A stretch of DNA of 64,000 nt from Hymenobacter psoromatis (GTDB taxonomy: Bacteria; Bacteroidota; Bacteroidia; Cytophagales; Hymenobacteraceae), in assembly GCA_001596155.1 (NCBI GenBank), contig CP014771.1, positions 1,550,001 through 1,614,000 of the forward strand, written 5' to 3'. The translations under genes and the position numbers were made by a program. Numbering within the stretch: position 1 is the first letter of the stretch; every line of letters starts with the position of its first letter. Below the pieces are notes generated by a model. It saw nothing but the letters and a program-made list of their open reading frames with translations, did not search any database and was not told the origin of the DNA. Positions 55,496 through 63,974 of this stretch are shown here, in pieces.

Positions 55496-56638
55496 ATGTC
55501 GCCTACCCTACCCGCCTCCGCGCGCGCGCCCCGAGCTTACTACCCGGCCCTCACCGGCCTGCGGGCCGTCACCTGCCTGATGGTGTTTTCCAAGCACTTC
55601 CGACCCGCCGACACCCCCGAGTGGGCCAACCTGATAATCGAGCAGTTTCACATGACGATGAGCATGTTTTTTCTGCTCAGCGGCTTCGTCATGGCCACCC
55701 GCTACCAGGCCGACGTGGAATTTACCCGCCCCTGGTGGCGGCGCTATCTCTGGCGGCGGGTGGCCCGCGTGTACCCTATCTATCTGCTGCTCAACACGTC
55801 GGTGCTCATTCACGTGTATTGGCCCGTGCCGGCGGGCCAGGCGGGCCACACGGCGCTGCTGGTATTTCTGAGCGAAACGCTGCTGCGGGGCTTTTCGAGC
55901 ACGCTCAAGTATGTGGGGCTGCCGCAGGCGTGGTCGCTCACGGCCGAGGAGTGTTTTTATTTTTCCCTACCCCTGCTGCTGGTGCTGTGGCGGCGCTACG
56001 GCTACCGGGGCGCGGCGGCGTTTGCGGGCAGCGTGCTGGCTATCGGGCTGGGGCTCACGGCCGTGTGCCGGGGGCATGAGGCGCTGCACGGCTTTTTTGG
56101 CTCGTTCCACCACTTGTTCAACTTCACGTTTTTTGGGCGGGTGCTGGAGTTTACGATGGGGGTAGGGCTGGCCCGCTGGTGGGGCGGGCGGCCCACGGCC
56201 AGCAGGCCCGGCTGGCCCTGGCGCACCACCCTGAGCCTGGCGCTGATGCTGGCCGGCGGCGTGGTGCTGGTGTGGCTCAACTCGCCCTTCGACTGGTACG
56301 ACGGCAACCTCAAGCCGGCCACCATCCTGCTCAACGTCGTGTTCTACCCCCTCTGCATGACGCTGCTGCTGGCCGGGCTGCTGCTGGAGGGCAGCTGGCT
56401 GCGCACGGTGCTGGGCTCGCGGCTGCTCGATGTGCTGGGCAAGCGCTCGTACTCCTTCTACCTCATGCAGATTGGTCTGCTCAGCATTTGGTGGCGCGCC
56501 GAGTTTGGCTGGCGGCAGCACGTGGGCTGGCAGCTGCTGGTGACGATGGTGCTCAGCGAGGTGCTGTACCGGCTGGTAGAAGAGCCCGCGCGCCGCTGGA
56601 TACTGGCGCGCACGCTGCCGCGCGGCGAGTGGTCGTAG
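55496..56638 (+). CDS. Acyltransferase 3 family (OafA/YrhL-like) membrane protein
   Basis: 380 residues with about ten membrane helices. Starts YYPALTGLRAVTCLMVFSKH (the conserved L-x-G-L-R-A-x-x and His near residue 40), FFLLSGFVMATRYQ, RRYLWRRVARVYPIYLLL and WSLTAEECFYFSLPLLLVLW (the E-E-x-F-Y motif). It O-acylates a sugar of lipid or polysaccharide at the inner membrane. Cluster context gives no glycan. A TATTTTGC sequence ends seven bases before its ATG, so the leader is very short. Confidence 0.92.
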   Translation: MSPTLPASARAPRAYYPALTGLRAVTCLMVFSKHFRPADTPEWANLIIEQFHMTMSMFFLLSGFVMATRYQADVEFTRPWWRRYLWRRVARVYPIYLLLNTSVLIHVYWPVPAGQAGHTALLVFLSETLLRGFSSTLKYVGLPQAWSLTAEECFYFSLPLLLVLWRRYGYRGAAAFAGSVLAIGLGLTAVCRGHEALHGFFGSFHHLFNFTFFGRVLEFTMGVGLARWWGGRPTASRPGWPWRTTLSLALMLAGGVVLVWLNSPFDWYDGNLKPATILLNVVFYPLCMTLLLAGLLLEGSWLRTVLGSRLLDVLGKRSYSFYLMQIGLLSIWWRAEFGWRQHVGWQLLVTMVLSEVLYRLVEEPARRWILARTLPRGEWS

Positions 56639-56657
56639 GCGCGGGCCAGCCCTGCCG

Positions 56658-57329
56658 CTACGCGGGATTTTCCTTGTCCAACTCGTCGTCGGGCATTGCT
56701 TTGGTGCCGTAGATGTGGGCCAGGTCGTGGGTCACGGTTTCGCCGTCCACGTTCAGGTCTTTGAGCACGCCGTCGGCGATGTCATACACGAGGCCGTGCA
56801 GGCGGGGCGGGTTGTCGCCGCGCAGCGCGTTCTGGATAATGTTGGTTTTGGCCAGGTTGCGCACCTGCTCCGTCACGTTGAGCTCCACGAGGCGGCGCAG
56901 GCGCTGGGTTTCGTCCGGAATGCGCAGCAGCTCGGTTTCGTGCAGGCGCACTACGTCGCGAATGTTCACCAACCAGTTGTCAATCAGGCCATATTGCTTG
57001 TTGGCCGCGGCTGCTGCTACCCCCCCGCAGCCGTAGTGGCCCACCACCAGAATATCCTGCACGCCCAGCACTTCCACGGCGTATTGCAGCACGCTGAGCA
57101 GATTCATATCGCTGTGCACCACCAGGTTAGCAATGTTGCGGTGCACAAACATCTCGCCCGGCCCGGTGCCCGTAATGTTCGAGGACGGCACCCGCGAGTC
57201 GGAACAGCCTATGAAGAGGTAGCGCGGCTGCTGGCCGTTGACCAGGCGCTTAAAAAAGTCGGGGTCTTCGGCGTTGCGCTCAGCCACCCACCGCTGATTA
57301 TTAGCAAGAATATCCTGGATACCGGCCAT
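56658..57329 (-). CDS. Beta-class carbonic anhydrase
   Basis: 223 residues. Zinc ligands Cys42 and Asp44 in FIGCSDSRVPS, His98 and Cys101 in VVGHYGCGGVAAA. The remaining motifs MFVHRNIANLV and LHGLVYDIADGVL support the family. It interconverts CO2 and bicarbonate in the cytosol and belongs to the group close to E. coli Can. Single gene, convergent with the acyltransferase. The GCGGVAA stretch is written with a GGGGGGGTAG tract. Confidence 0.95.
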   Translation of the reverse strand: MAGIQDILANNQRWVAERNAEDPDFFKRLVNGQQPRYLFIGCSDSRVPSSNITGTGPGEMFVHRNIANLVVHSDMNLLSVLQYAVEVLGVQDILVVGHYGCGGVAAAAANKQYGLIDNWLVNIRDVVRLHETELLRIPDETQRLRRLVELNVTEQVRNLAKTNIIQNALRGDNPPRLHGLVYDIADGVLKDLNVDGETVTHDLAHIYGTKAMPDDELDKENPA

Positions 57330-57391
57330 GTTATTTCTGAAGAAAATGTAAGAAGCGCAGCTTTTAAGTAAGTGCGCGCTCGGCGCGGGGC

Positions 57392-58234
57392 CTACAGCGC
57401 CGGCACCAGCAGCGTGCGCTGCCGCCGCGAGTGCGCGTTGAAGTAGCCCTGCGCCCCGCCCGAAAAGTTGGTTTTCGGGTTGGCCGGCGCGGTGCTCAGC
57501 AACGGGTTGTTTTGCAGCAGCAGGTTCAGGGTGCGGAAGTAGTTGTAGGTCGTCGAGTCCACGTTCTGCATTTCCACGCGCACGCTGTCGCCGGTGGCCA
57601 GCTTGTTGACGTCGGTATTGTTGTTGCCGTTGTTACCCCCGCCCCCACCGCCGCCGCCCAGTCCTCGGGTGTTGGCCTTGCCATCGGTAAACTCGTCATT
57701 CTGCAAAAAAATGGCCGGGTTGAGCAGGCCGTTGCGGTACTGCCGGAACAGGTAAAAATTAGGCATCCCGGCCGGGTCCTGGTACTCGGGCACGAGCTGA
57801 ATGTTGTTGCCAAAGTTGCTTTTCTGGGCGTGCAGCCCCGTGAAGGGCACCACCGGGCCGGGCAGCGTGGAGGCCGCCACGTAGCTCTGGCCGCTGGCCT
57901 GCACGCGCAGCGTGTAGCGCCGGCCGGGCTGGCCCAGCACGGTGCTGCCCCGGTACTGGCCGGGCACGCTGGTTTCGGCGATGGTTTCGGAGTGGCCGGC
58001 GTCGTCGCTGAGGGTGATGACGGCCCCGCGCACCGGCGGAAAAGTGTTGGTCTGGGTGAAGTCCACGCTCTGCGAAAGCTGCACCGCGCAGGGGTGGCCA
58101 TCGTCGGCCAGGTTGGCTTCGATGATGAGCTGCGGGGTCGCGTCTTTCAAATTGAGCGTCACCACTTTCTGGCAGGAAGCCGCCGCCAGCAGCGCGGCCC
58201 CGGCCAGCAGGCGGGGCAGGAAATTATTTTTCAT
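57392..58234 (-). CDS. DUF4249 family lipoprotein
   Basis: 280 residues. Lipobox LLAGAALLAAASCQKVV (Cys near residue 21). The domain starts VTLNLKDATPQLIIEANLAD, with SQSVDFTQTNTFPPVRGAVI and YTLRVQASGQSYVAASTLPG: Ig-like strands typical of DUF4249. A low-complexity insert of eight Gly followed by Asn/Gly (near 194-208) sits before the last domain. DUF4249 proteins pair with SusC-like TonB receptors, and here the receptor gene is 15 bases upstream on the same strand, so it is likely the surface partner. Confidence 0.9.
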   Translation of the reverse strand: MKNNFLPRLLAGAALLAAASCQKVVTLNLKDATPQLIIEANLADDGHPCAVQLSQSVDFTQTNTFPPVRGAVITLSDDAGHSETIAETSVPGQYRGSTVLGQPGRRYTLRVQASGQSYVAASTLPGPVVPFTGLHAQKSNFGNNIQLVPEYQDPAGMPNFYLFRQYRNGLLNPAIFLQNDEFTDGKANTRGLGGGGGGGGNNGNNNTDVNKLATGDSVRVEMQNVDSTTYNYFRTLNLLLQNNPLLSTAPANPKTNFSGGAQGYFNAHSRRQRTLLVPAL

Positions 58235-58248
58235 ACTGATAAGCCGGC

Positions 58249-60597
58249 TCAGAAGCTGAAATTATACGTGGCCGAGGGCACCATCCGAAACAGGGCTGTT
58301 TGCAGGGCCTGGGTTTTGGTGGCGTCGTTGGGGTCTTGCTGAAACGTGATGCTGTAGGCGTTTTCGCGGCCCAGCAGGTTGTAGATGGAGAAGTTCCAGC
58401 TGCTGTGGAAGCGGTGGCCCTCCTGGTGCGGGTTGTCGTAGGTGGCGCCCACGTCGATGCGCTCGTAGGGGGGTAGGCGGTCGGCGTTGCGCAGGCCATA
58501 GAGGTTCACCACCTGGCCGGCCACCAGGTATTTGCCCACGGGGTAGGTCACGGCCTGGCCCGAGCTGCCCACGATGGTGCCCGACAGGCTCCACTTGGGC
58601 GTGAGCTGGTAGATGGCCACGATGGAGAGGTCCACCGGCCGGTCCTGGCGGTAGTTGAACCAGGCCCCGGAGTTGATGTCGGAATATTGGCGCTGCGACT
58701 TGCTCAGTGTGTAGCCAACCCAGCCGGTGAGGCGGCCGGTTTCCTTGCGCAGCAGCAACTCGGCGCCGTAGGCCCGGCCCTTGCCGTAGAGCAGGGTGGC
58801 TTCCACGTCCTGGTTGGCCTGCAGCTGGGTGCCGTCGCGGTAGTCAATCTGGTGCTGGAGCCACTTATAATATACCTCAGCCGAAAACGAGTAGGTGCGC
58901 TTAGCTCCCAGGCGGCGGTAGTAGCCGGCCGAAACCTGGTCGGCCAGCTCGGGCCGCACGTTGAGCGAGGTGGGCACGTAGAGGTCGGTGGGCAGGGTAG
59001 TGGCCGAATTGCTGAGCAGGTGCAGGTTCTGCACGTTGCGGGCGTAGCCGGCTTTGAGGGAGGTATTGTCGGTGAGCTGGTAGCTGGCGGCCAGGCGCGG
59101 CTCCAGGTTGAGGTAGGTTTTGATGACCTGGCCCGAATTATAGTTCGTGGTGGCCAGGATGTTACCCTGCGGGTCGTAGGTCGAGTAGTTGCCCGCGCCC
59201 AGCAGGCTGAACTCCGACAGGCGCAGGCCGGTGGTGAAGTCGAGCTTGTCGGTGGCGCTCCACTCGTGCGAGACGTAGGCCGCCGTTTCGAGCGAGTGGT
59301 TGGTGCGGTCGGGCGTGGCGTTGACGGGCGCGGCGGCCGACGCCGTAACGTGGCCCGGCGTGATGGTGTGGGAAATGGCATCGATTCCGAAGCGCAGCGT
59401 TTGGCGGGTGCTGGGCGAAAACTCAAAATCCTGCTTGAGGTGAAAATCCTGGATTTTGGAGTCGATGCTGAAATCCTGGTCGTTCGACTGAATCGTAATC
59501 TGGTAGCTGTACTTATTGAAAATCAGCGACGTATTGCTAAAGAGCCGGTCCGAAAACAGGTGGTTGAAGCGCAGCGTGGCCGTTTGGTTGCCGTAGTTGT
59601 TGCCAAAGTTGTTGACGCCGAACACGTCGCGCCCCAGGTAGCCCGAAAAATACAGCCGGTTGCGGTCGTCGAAGGTGTAGTTGGCCTTGGCGTTGAGGTC
59701 GTAGAAATAAAGGCTCGCGCTGCGGGTCGTGGCGTTGTGCGAGAGCTTTAGAAACAGGTCGGCGTAGGTGCGGCGGCCGGTGACCAGAAACGAGCCTTTG
59801 CCCTTCACGATGGGGCCTTCCAGGGCCAGGCGCGAGGCGATGAGGCCAATGCCGCCGCTGCCGTGAAAGGCCTGGTCGTTGCCATCCTTCATGCGAATAT
59901 CGACCACCGACGAGAGCCGGCCGCCATACTGCGCCGGCATGCCGCCCTTAAACACGGTCAGGTCCTTGATGGCGTCGGAGTTAAAAGTTGAGAAGAAACC
60001 CAGCAGGTGCGAGGCGTTATAGACGGTGGCCTCGTCGAGCAAAATCAGGTTCTGGTCCACGCTGCCGCCGCGCACCGAAAAGCCGCTGCTGCCCTCCCCG
60101 GCGCTCTTGATGCCCGGCAGCAGGGTCAGGGTTTTGAGCACGTCTTTCTCGCCAAAAAGCACCGGCACCTTGGCTATCTGCTTGATGTCGAGCGTTTCGA
60201 CGCCCGACTGCGCCCGGCTGATGTTGGCCTGGCTGCTGCGGCCCGTCACCACCACCTCGTTCAGCTCCTGGCCCCCGGCGCTGAGGCGAAAGTCCAGGCG
60301 CTGGCTTTTGGTGAGCGTGAGCTGGCGCGGCTGGGCCTGGTAGCCCACGAAGGTGGCCTCCACGGTGTAGGTGCCGGCCGGCACGGTGAGGGTATAAAAG
60401 CCATAGGCATTGGCTGCCGCCCCTACCCCCGGCAGCTCGGCCAGGTGCACCGAAGCGCCGGTGAGGTCTTCGCCGGTTTTGGCATCTTTCACCGTGCCGC
60501 TAATCGTGACGCGGCCCTGCGCCCGCGCGGTTGGCGGGTAGCTGCTCAACAAAAGCAGTAGCAAGCCCAGCCAGCCTAAAGTAAGGAGTCGGTTCAT
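58249..60597 (-). CDS. TonB-dependent receptor with carboxypeptidase-regulatory-like domain
   Basis: 782 residues. Signal peptide LTLGWLGLLLLLLSSYPPTA, then the regulatory-like domain RVTISGTVKDAKTGEDLTGA and GTYTVEATFVGYQAQPRQLT (residues 28-112), the plug (LNEVVVTGRSSQANISRAQS, SSGFSVRGGSVDQNLILLDE, FKGGMPAQYGGRLSSVVDIR) and a 22-strand barrel ending MVPSATYNFSF. It imports a ligand captured by the DUF4249 lipoprotein encoded next. Co-transcribed with that gene. The histidine kinase gene is upstream and may be a separate unit. Confidence 0.92.
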   Translation of the reverse strand: MNRLLTLGWLGLLLLLLSSYPPTARAQGRVTISGTVKDAKTGEDLTGASVHLAELPGVGAAANAYGFYTLTVPAGTYTVEATFVGYQAQPRQLTLTKSQRLDFRLSAGGQELNEVVVTGRSSQANISRAQSGVETLDIKQIAKVPVLFGEKDVLKTLTLLPGIKSAGEGSSGFSVRGGSVDQNLILLDEATVYNASHLLGFFSTFNSDAIKDLTVFKGGMPAQYGGRLSSVVDIRMKDGNDQAFHGSGGIGLIASRLALEGPIVKGKGSFLVTGRRTYADLFLKLSHNATTRSASLYFYDLNAKANYTFDDRNRLYFSGYLGRDVFGVNNFGNNYGNQTATLRFNHLFSDRLFSNTSLIFNKYSYQITIQSNDQDFSIDSKIQDFHLKQDFEFSPSTRQTLRFGIDAISHTITPGHVTASAAAPVNATPDRTNHSLETAAYVSHEWSATDKLDFTTGLRLSEFSLLGAGNYSTYDPQGNILATTNYNSGQVIKTYLNLEPRLAASYQLTDNTSLKAGYARNVQNLHLLSNSATTLPTDLYVPTSLNVRPELADQVSAGYYRRLGAKRTYSFSAEVYYKWLQHQIDYRDGTQLQANQDVEATLLYGKGRAYGAELLLRKETGRLTGWVGYTLSKSQRQYSDINSGAWFNYRQDRPVDLSIVAIYQLTPKWSLSGTIVGSSGQAVTYPVGKYLVAGQVVNLYGLRNADRLPPYERIDVGATYDNPHQEGHRFHSSWNFSIYNLLGRENAYSITFQQDPNDATKTQALQTALFRMVPSATYNFSF

Positions 60598-60675
60598 CCT
60601 ACAAAATTACCTGCCAAGCCAGGGGGTTGGATGAATTTCGGGGTAATCTCCTTAATATAAAATCCGGCCCTACCC

Positions 60676-61947
60676 CTACCCCACCGGCCGGAACGCAACG
60701 CGCAGCGTGTGCCGCGCCCCGGCCGGCGCAAACTCGTAGCTCAGCCCGAAACCGTAGTAGGCGCAAATCTGCTGCACGATGCTCAGGCCCAGGCCCGGCG
60801 ACTTGGAGGCGGCGTTGTGCTTGCGGAAGCGCTCGAAAAACCGGGCCGGGTCGCCGCTTATCACCGGGCCGGAATTGCTAACTTCCAGTATCTTATCGGT
60901 GAGACGCACCGTCACGTCGCCGCCGGGCACGTTGTGCCGGATGGCGTTGTGCAGCAGGTTGTGCAGCAGCGAGTCGGCCAGGCCGGGGTGGAGGCGGCGC
61001 GGGGGGGTAGGGGCCAGGTGCAGGTGCGGCGTGAGGCCGCGGGCTTCGAGCAGCGGGGCCAGCTGCCCGGTTTTTTCGCGCACCAGGGCGGCCAGGTCGA
61101 GGGGCACGGCGTCGGCGTACTGGCCGTTTTCGATGCGGCTGAGCAGGCCCAGTGCCTGGTGCAGGCGCGAGAGGCGGCGCGTGGCACCGTAGAGCTCGGC
61201 CAGCAGCGGGGCGGCGGCGGGGTCGTCGGCCAGGGCGGGCACTTGCAGCAGCTGCTCCAGCTGGGCCTGCATGATGGCCAGCGGCGTCTGGGTTTCGTGG
61301 GCGGCGTTGGCCGTAAACTCGCGCAGGCTCTCATAGTCGGCCACCAACCGGCCGCTCAGGTGATTAAGGGCCTGGTTGAGCTGGGCAAACTCCTCAATGG
61401 CGGGCACGGGCAGCGCCAGCGGCTGGTGCTGCTGCAAGTCGTAGGCGCGCAGCGCCGCCAGCGTGTGCCGAAACGGTGCCCACAGCCGCCGCGATAAGTA
61501 GCGGTGCAACGCCACGATGCCGCCCAGCAGCAGCGCCAGCAGCACCAGCATGCCGCGGAGCACGGCGGCCAGCAGGTCGTCGGTTTCGACCAGCGATTTG
61601 CGCAGCGTCACCCACGCCGGGGCTCGCCTTACCCCCCCCGCCACCCGGAACGTGAGCTGCCGGTGTGGCACCAGCTCGTGCTCGTTGAGGTCGAGCAGCA
61701 GCGTATCGGAGTAGCCCACCGGGCGGGGGGTAGGGCTGGTGCCGTACTGCTGGCCAAACGTGGCAACGGGCAGCGGCCGGCCGCCGGCCAGCCAGGCTTC
61801 CAGCTCCTGGCGCTGGGCCAGCAGTTGCTCTTCCACCTCGTGGCGCACGGCCCGGTCCACACCCCGGTACAGCACCCCGCTCCCCACCGCAAACAGCCCG
61901 ATGCTGAGCAGCACGTAGTAGCGATTGGTAGCGGCCAGCAGCTTCAT
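60676..61947 (-). CDS. Two-component sensor histidine kinase
   Basis: 423 residues. Two membrane helices (near 13-31 and 133-153) flank a periplasmic sensor of about 100 residues. H-box FTANAAHETQTPLAIMQAQLEQ with phosphorylated His217; N-box DSLLHNLLHNAIRHNVPGG, G1 LEVSNSGPVI and G2 KSPGLGLSIVQQICAYYG. It pairs with the response regulator encoded upstream on the same strand, from which it is separated by 150 bases containing a long inverted repeat. The signal is unknown. Confidence 0.92.
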   Translation of the reverse strand: MKLLAATNRYYVLLSIGLFAVGSGVLYRGVDRAVRHEVEEQLLAQRQELEAWLAGGRPLPVATFGQQYGTSPTPRPVGYSDTLLLDLNEHELVPHRQLTFRVAGGVRRAPAWVTLRKSLVETDDLLAAVLRGMLVLLALLLGGIVALHRYLSRRLWAPFRHTLAALRAYDLQQHQPLALPVPAIEEFAQLNQALNHLSGRLVADYESLREFTANAAHETQTPLAIMQAQLEQLLQVPALADDPAAAPLLAELYGATRRLSRLHQALGLLSRIENGQYADAVPLDLAALVREKTGQLAPLLEARGLTPHLHLAPTPPRRLHPGLADSLLHNLLHNAIRHNVPGGDVTVRLTDKILEVSNSGPVISGDPARFFERFRKHNAASKSPGLGLSIVQQICAYYGFGLSYEFAPAGARHTLRVAFRPVG

Positions 61948-61974
61948 TTTCAGTGGGTAATAACAAGTGACTAC

Positions 61975-62094
61975 TATAGGACTTACGCAAATCGTTTGTC
62001 ATTGCGAGCAAAGCGAAGCAATCGCACCAGAACGACACCCACGCCGCTCGTTCTGGTGCGATTGCTTCGCTTTGCTCGCAATGACAAACGATTT
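61975..62094. repeat. Inverted repeat, TGTCATTGCGAGC family (copy 4), within a two-component operon
   Basis: Outer arms AAATCGTTTGTCATTGCG and complement (61989-62006 and 62076-62094), inner arms AGCGAAGCAATCGCACCAG and complement; almost perfect over about 45 bases. IS-end-like TATAGGACTTACGCA lies at 61975-61989 on the left side only. Confidence 0.88.
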
Positions 62095-62097
62095 AGT

Positions 62098-62775
62098 TTA
62101 CTCCATGCTCAGCTTGTAGCCCACGCCATACATAGTGCGGATGTAGTTCTCCGCCCCCTTTTCCTGAAGCTTTTTGCGCAGGTTTTTGAGGTGCGTATAG
62201 ATAAAGTCAAATGAGTCGGTGGCGTCCACGGCGTCGCCGCAGAGGTGTTCGGCAATGGCTTCTTTGGTGAGCACGCGGCCGGGGTTGGCGAGCAGATACA
62301 GCAGCAGGTCGTATTCTTTGCGGGTGAGGGCGAGGGGTTCGCCGCGCACCAGCACTTCGGCCTGCTCGGGCCACACCAGCAGGTCGCGGAAGGCCACGTG
62401 GTTTTGGCCCTGAAACCGCCGCCGCCGGATGATGGCCCGCAGCCGCGCGTTCAGCTCCGAAAGGTGAAAGGGCTTGGCCAGGTAGTCGTCGGCCCCCAGG
62501 TCGAGGCCTTTCACGCGGTCGTTGAGGCCATCGCGGGCCGAGATGACGAGCACGCCCGCTGGCGAATTGTCGGCCTTGAGCGCGCGCAGCAGGTCGAGGC
62601 CGTTGCCATCGGGCAGCGTGAGGTCGAGCAGCACGCAATCGTAGTGGTAAAGCTTGATTTTTTCGTAGGCCTGGGCAAAATTCGCGGCGACTTCCACCAC
62701 GTAACCGCCCTGGCTCAGGGCATCGACCAAGGTAGAGCGCAAGGCCGCTTCGTCTTCGACTAACAAGAGTTTCAT
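62098..62775 (-). CDS. OmpR/PhoB family response regulator
   Basis: 225 residues. Receiver: acidic EDEAAL (Glu7, Asp8), phosphorylated Asp51 in DCVLLDLTLPDG, Thr/Ser in VLVISARDG and Lys near 101 in DYLAKPFHLSEL. C-terminal winged helix with LALTRKEYDLLLYLLANPGR and SFDFIYTHLKNLRKKLQEKG. Controls genes with the kinase encoded next. Its promoter region overlaps a composite repeat at 62782-62985. Confidence 0.95.
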   Translation of the reverse strand: MKLLLVEDEAALRSTLVDALSQGGYVVEVAANFAQAYEKIKLYHYDCVLLDLTLPDGNGLDLLRALKADNSPAGVLVISARDGLNDRVKGLDLGADDYLAKPFHLSELNARLRAIIRRRRFQGQNHVAFRDLLVWPEQAEVLVRGEPLALTRKEYDLLLYLLANPGRVLTKEAIAEHLCGDAVDATDSFDFIYTHLKNLRKKLQEKGAENYIRTMYGVGYKLSME

Positions 62776-62781
62776 AGTGCC

Positions 62782-62985
62782 GTGCGGTAAGCTTTAGCTT
62801 GCCGTTTTACGGCCTGATGGGTAGTTTGCGAAAAAGAAGTAGGGTGCGGGGCTTGCCCCCGCCCGTCGTTGAAAAACCTGCGTCAGAATCGGGCAACGAC
62901 GGGCGGGGGCAAGCCCCGCACCCTACTTCGCGAGGAGTATAACTCCGCTTACTGACAACTGACGGCAAGCTAAAGCTTACCGCAC
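62782..62985. repeat. Composite repeat: one inverted repeat nested in another
   Basis: Outer arms GTGCGGTAAGCTTTAGCTTG (62782-62805) and complement (62962-62985). Inside, 62837-62938 is a complete inverted repeat of the GTAGGGTGCGGGGCTTGC family. The space is 212 bases between the PAP2 stop and the response-regulator start. Confidence 0.85.
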
Positions 62986-62987
62986 AC

Positions 62988-63809
62988 TTATTTGGGGCGC
63001 CACGTAAAGCACAGGCCGGGCGTGTTGCCATAATACGTGGGCATGATGCTCACATCGCGGCCAATGGACTTGCGGCCCCAGCGGTTGCGGTGGGTGAGGT
63101 AGGCCAAGTGAGCCGACAGGATGCCGAAGCCCGCGCCGGCCACCACGTCGCTCTGCCAGTGCTTGTTCACAATCATGCGCAGGCCGGCCACGCTGGTGGC
63201 CACGGCGTAGGCCCCTACCCCATACCACTGGCTCTTGTCCCGAAACTCGGTGTGTACGATGCTGGCCGCCAGAAACGCCTGCGCCGCGTGGCCCGATGGA
63301 AACGAGAGATTATCCGACCCATCGGGCCGCTCCTCGTGGCTCAGCGCCTTCACTAGGTACGTGCTGCCTAGCATGATAACCTCGCTTTTAGCAATGAGCA
63401 GCAGCGTGTTGAGGCGGTCGTTGCGGCCCTCCACTCCAAACAGCTCGACGGCGGCCAGCTCGGCATAAGGCGCGAAGATGAGGTAGTCGGCCACGCGGGT
63501 ATTGGAATTGGGAAACACCCGGTGAATGTCGCGCTGCGCATCCTGGTTGGTGTAAAAGCCGTGGCCGTTGAACGTGTACGCCCCATAGCCAATGAGCACC
63601 GCCGGAATGGCGACTGCCTTGAACAGCTTGCTTTTGAAAAACGGCCGCTTGGCCAGCGGCGAAACGCCGGCGGGGTTTTCGTACTTGTGGGTGGTGTCGG
63701 CGGGGGTAGCAGGGGCGGGGTTGCGGGGCACCTGCGCCAGCACGGGCGTGGCGCTGCTCAGCAGCAGCCCCAGCAGCAAGGCGCGGGTAGAGGAGAAGAA
63801 TGAACGCAT
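62988..63809 (-). CDS. PAP2 superfamily phosphatase
   Basis: 273 residues with signal peptide (RALLLGLLLSSATPVLAQ). The three PAP2 motifs are complete: KALSHEERP (motif 1, KxxxxxxRP form), LSFPSGHAAQAF (motif 2, catalytic His), RMIVNKHWQSDVVAGAGFG (motif 3, with His and Asp). Membrane segments flank them. It removes phosphate from lipid phosphates such as phosphatidic acid or undecaprenyl diphosphate at the periplasmic side. Its stop codon lies next to the composite repeat. Confidence 0.9.
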   Translation of the reverse strand: MRSFFSSTRALLLGLLLSSATPVLAQVPRNPAPATPADTTHKYENPAGVSPLAKRPFFKSKLFKAVAIPAVLIGYGAYTFNGHGFYTNQDAQRDIHRVFPNSNTRVADYLIFAPYAELAAVELFGVEGRNDRLNTLLLIAKSEVIMLGSTYLVKALSHEERPDGSDNLSFPSGHAAQAFLAASIVHTEFRDKSQWYGVGAYAVATSVAGLRMIVNKHWQSDVVAGAGFGILSAHLAYLTHRNRWGRKSIGRDVSIMPTYYGNTPGLCFTWRPK

Positions 63810-63933
63810 GGAGTACTAAATTGGTAACAAAACCCGCTCTACGCAAGCCGGTCCGTTTTTGCTGCTATCCGCGAAGCTAGTTGTCGATTCTGGCTGAATT
63901 CTGACGCGGTGCTTTTTTGCCCACGGCGCGGGG

Positions 63934-63974
63934 CGTTGCCGACGCGAGGCGGCCGGCCCCACGCATCGGCAACG
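63934..63974. repeat. Inverted repeat at the window end
   Basis: CGTTGCCGACGCG and CGCATCGGCAACG (one mismatch) around a 15-base GC-rich loop, in the spacer upstream of the PAP2 gene. Nothing else was recognised in 63810-64000. Confidence 0.6.

Noticed and set aside
9725..62094. Repeats considered as a CRISPR array
   Set aside because: Copies are far apart, are inverted rather than direct, and have no regular spacers; no cas gene is present.
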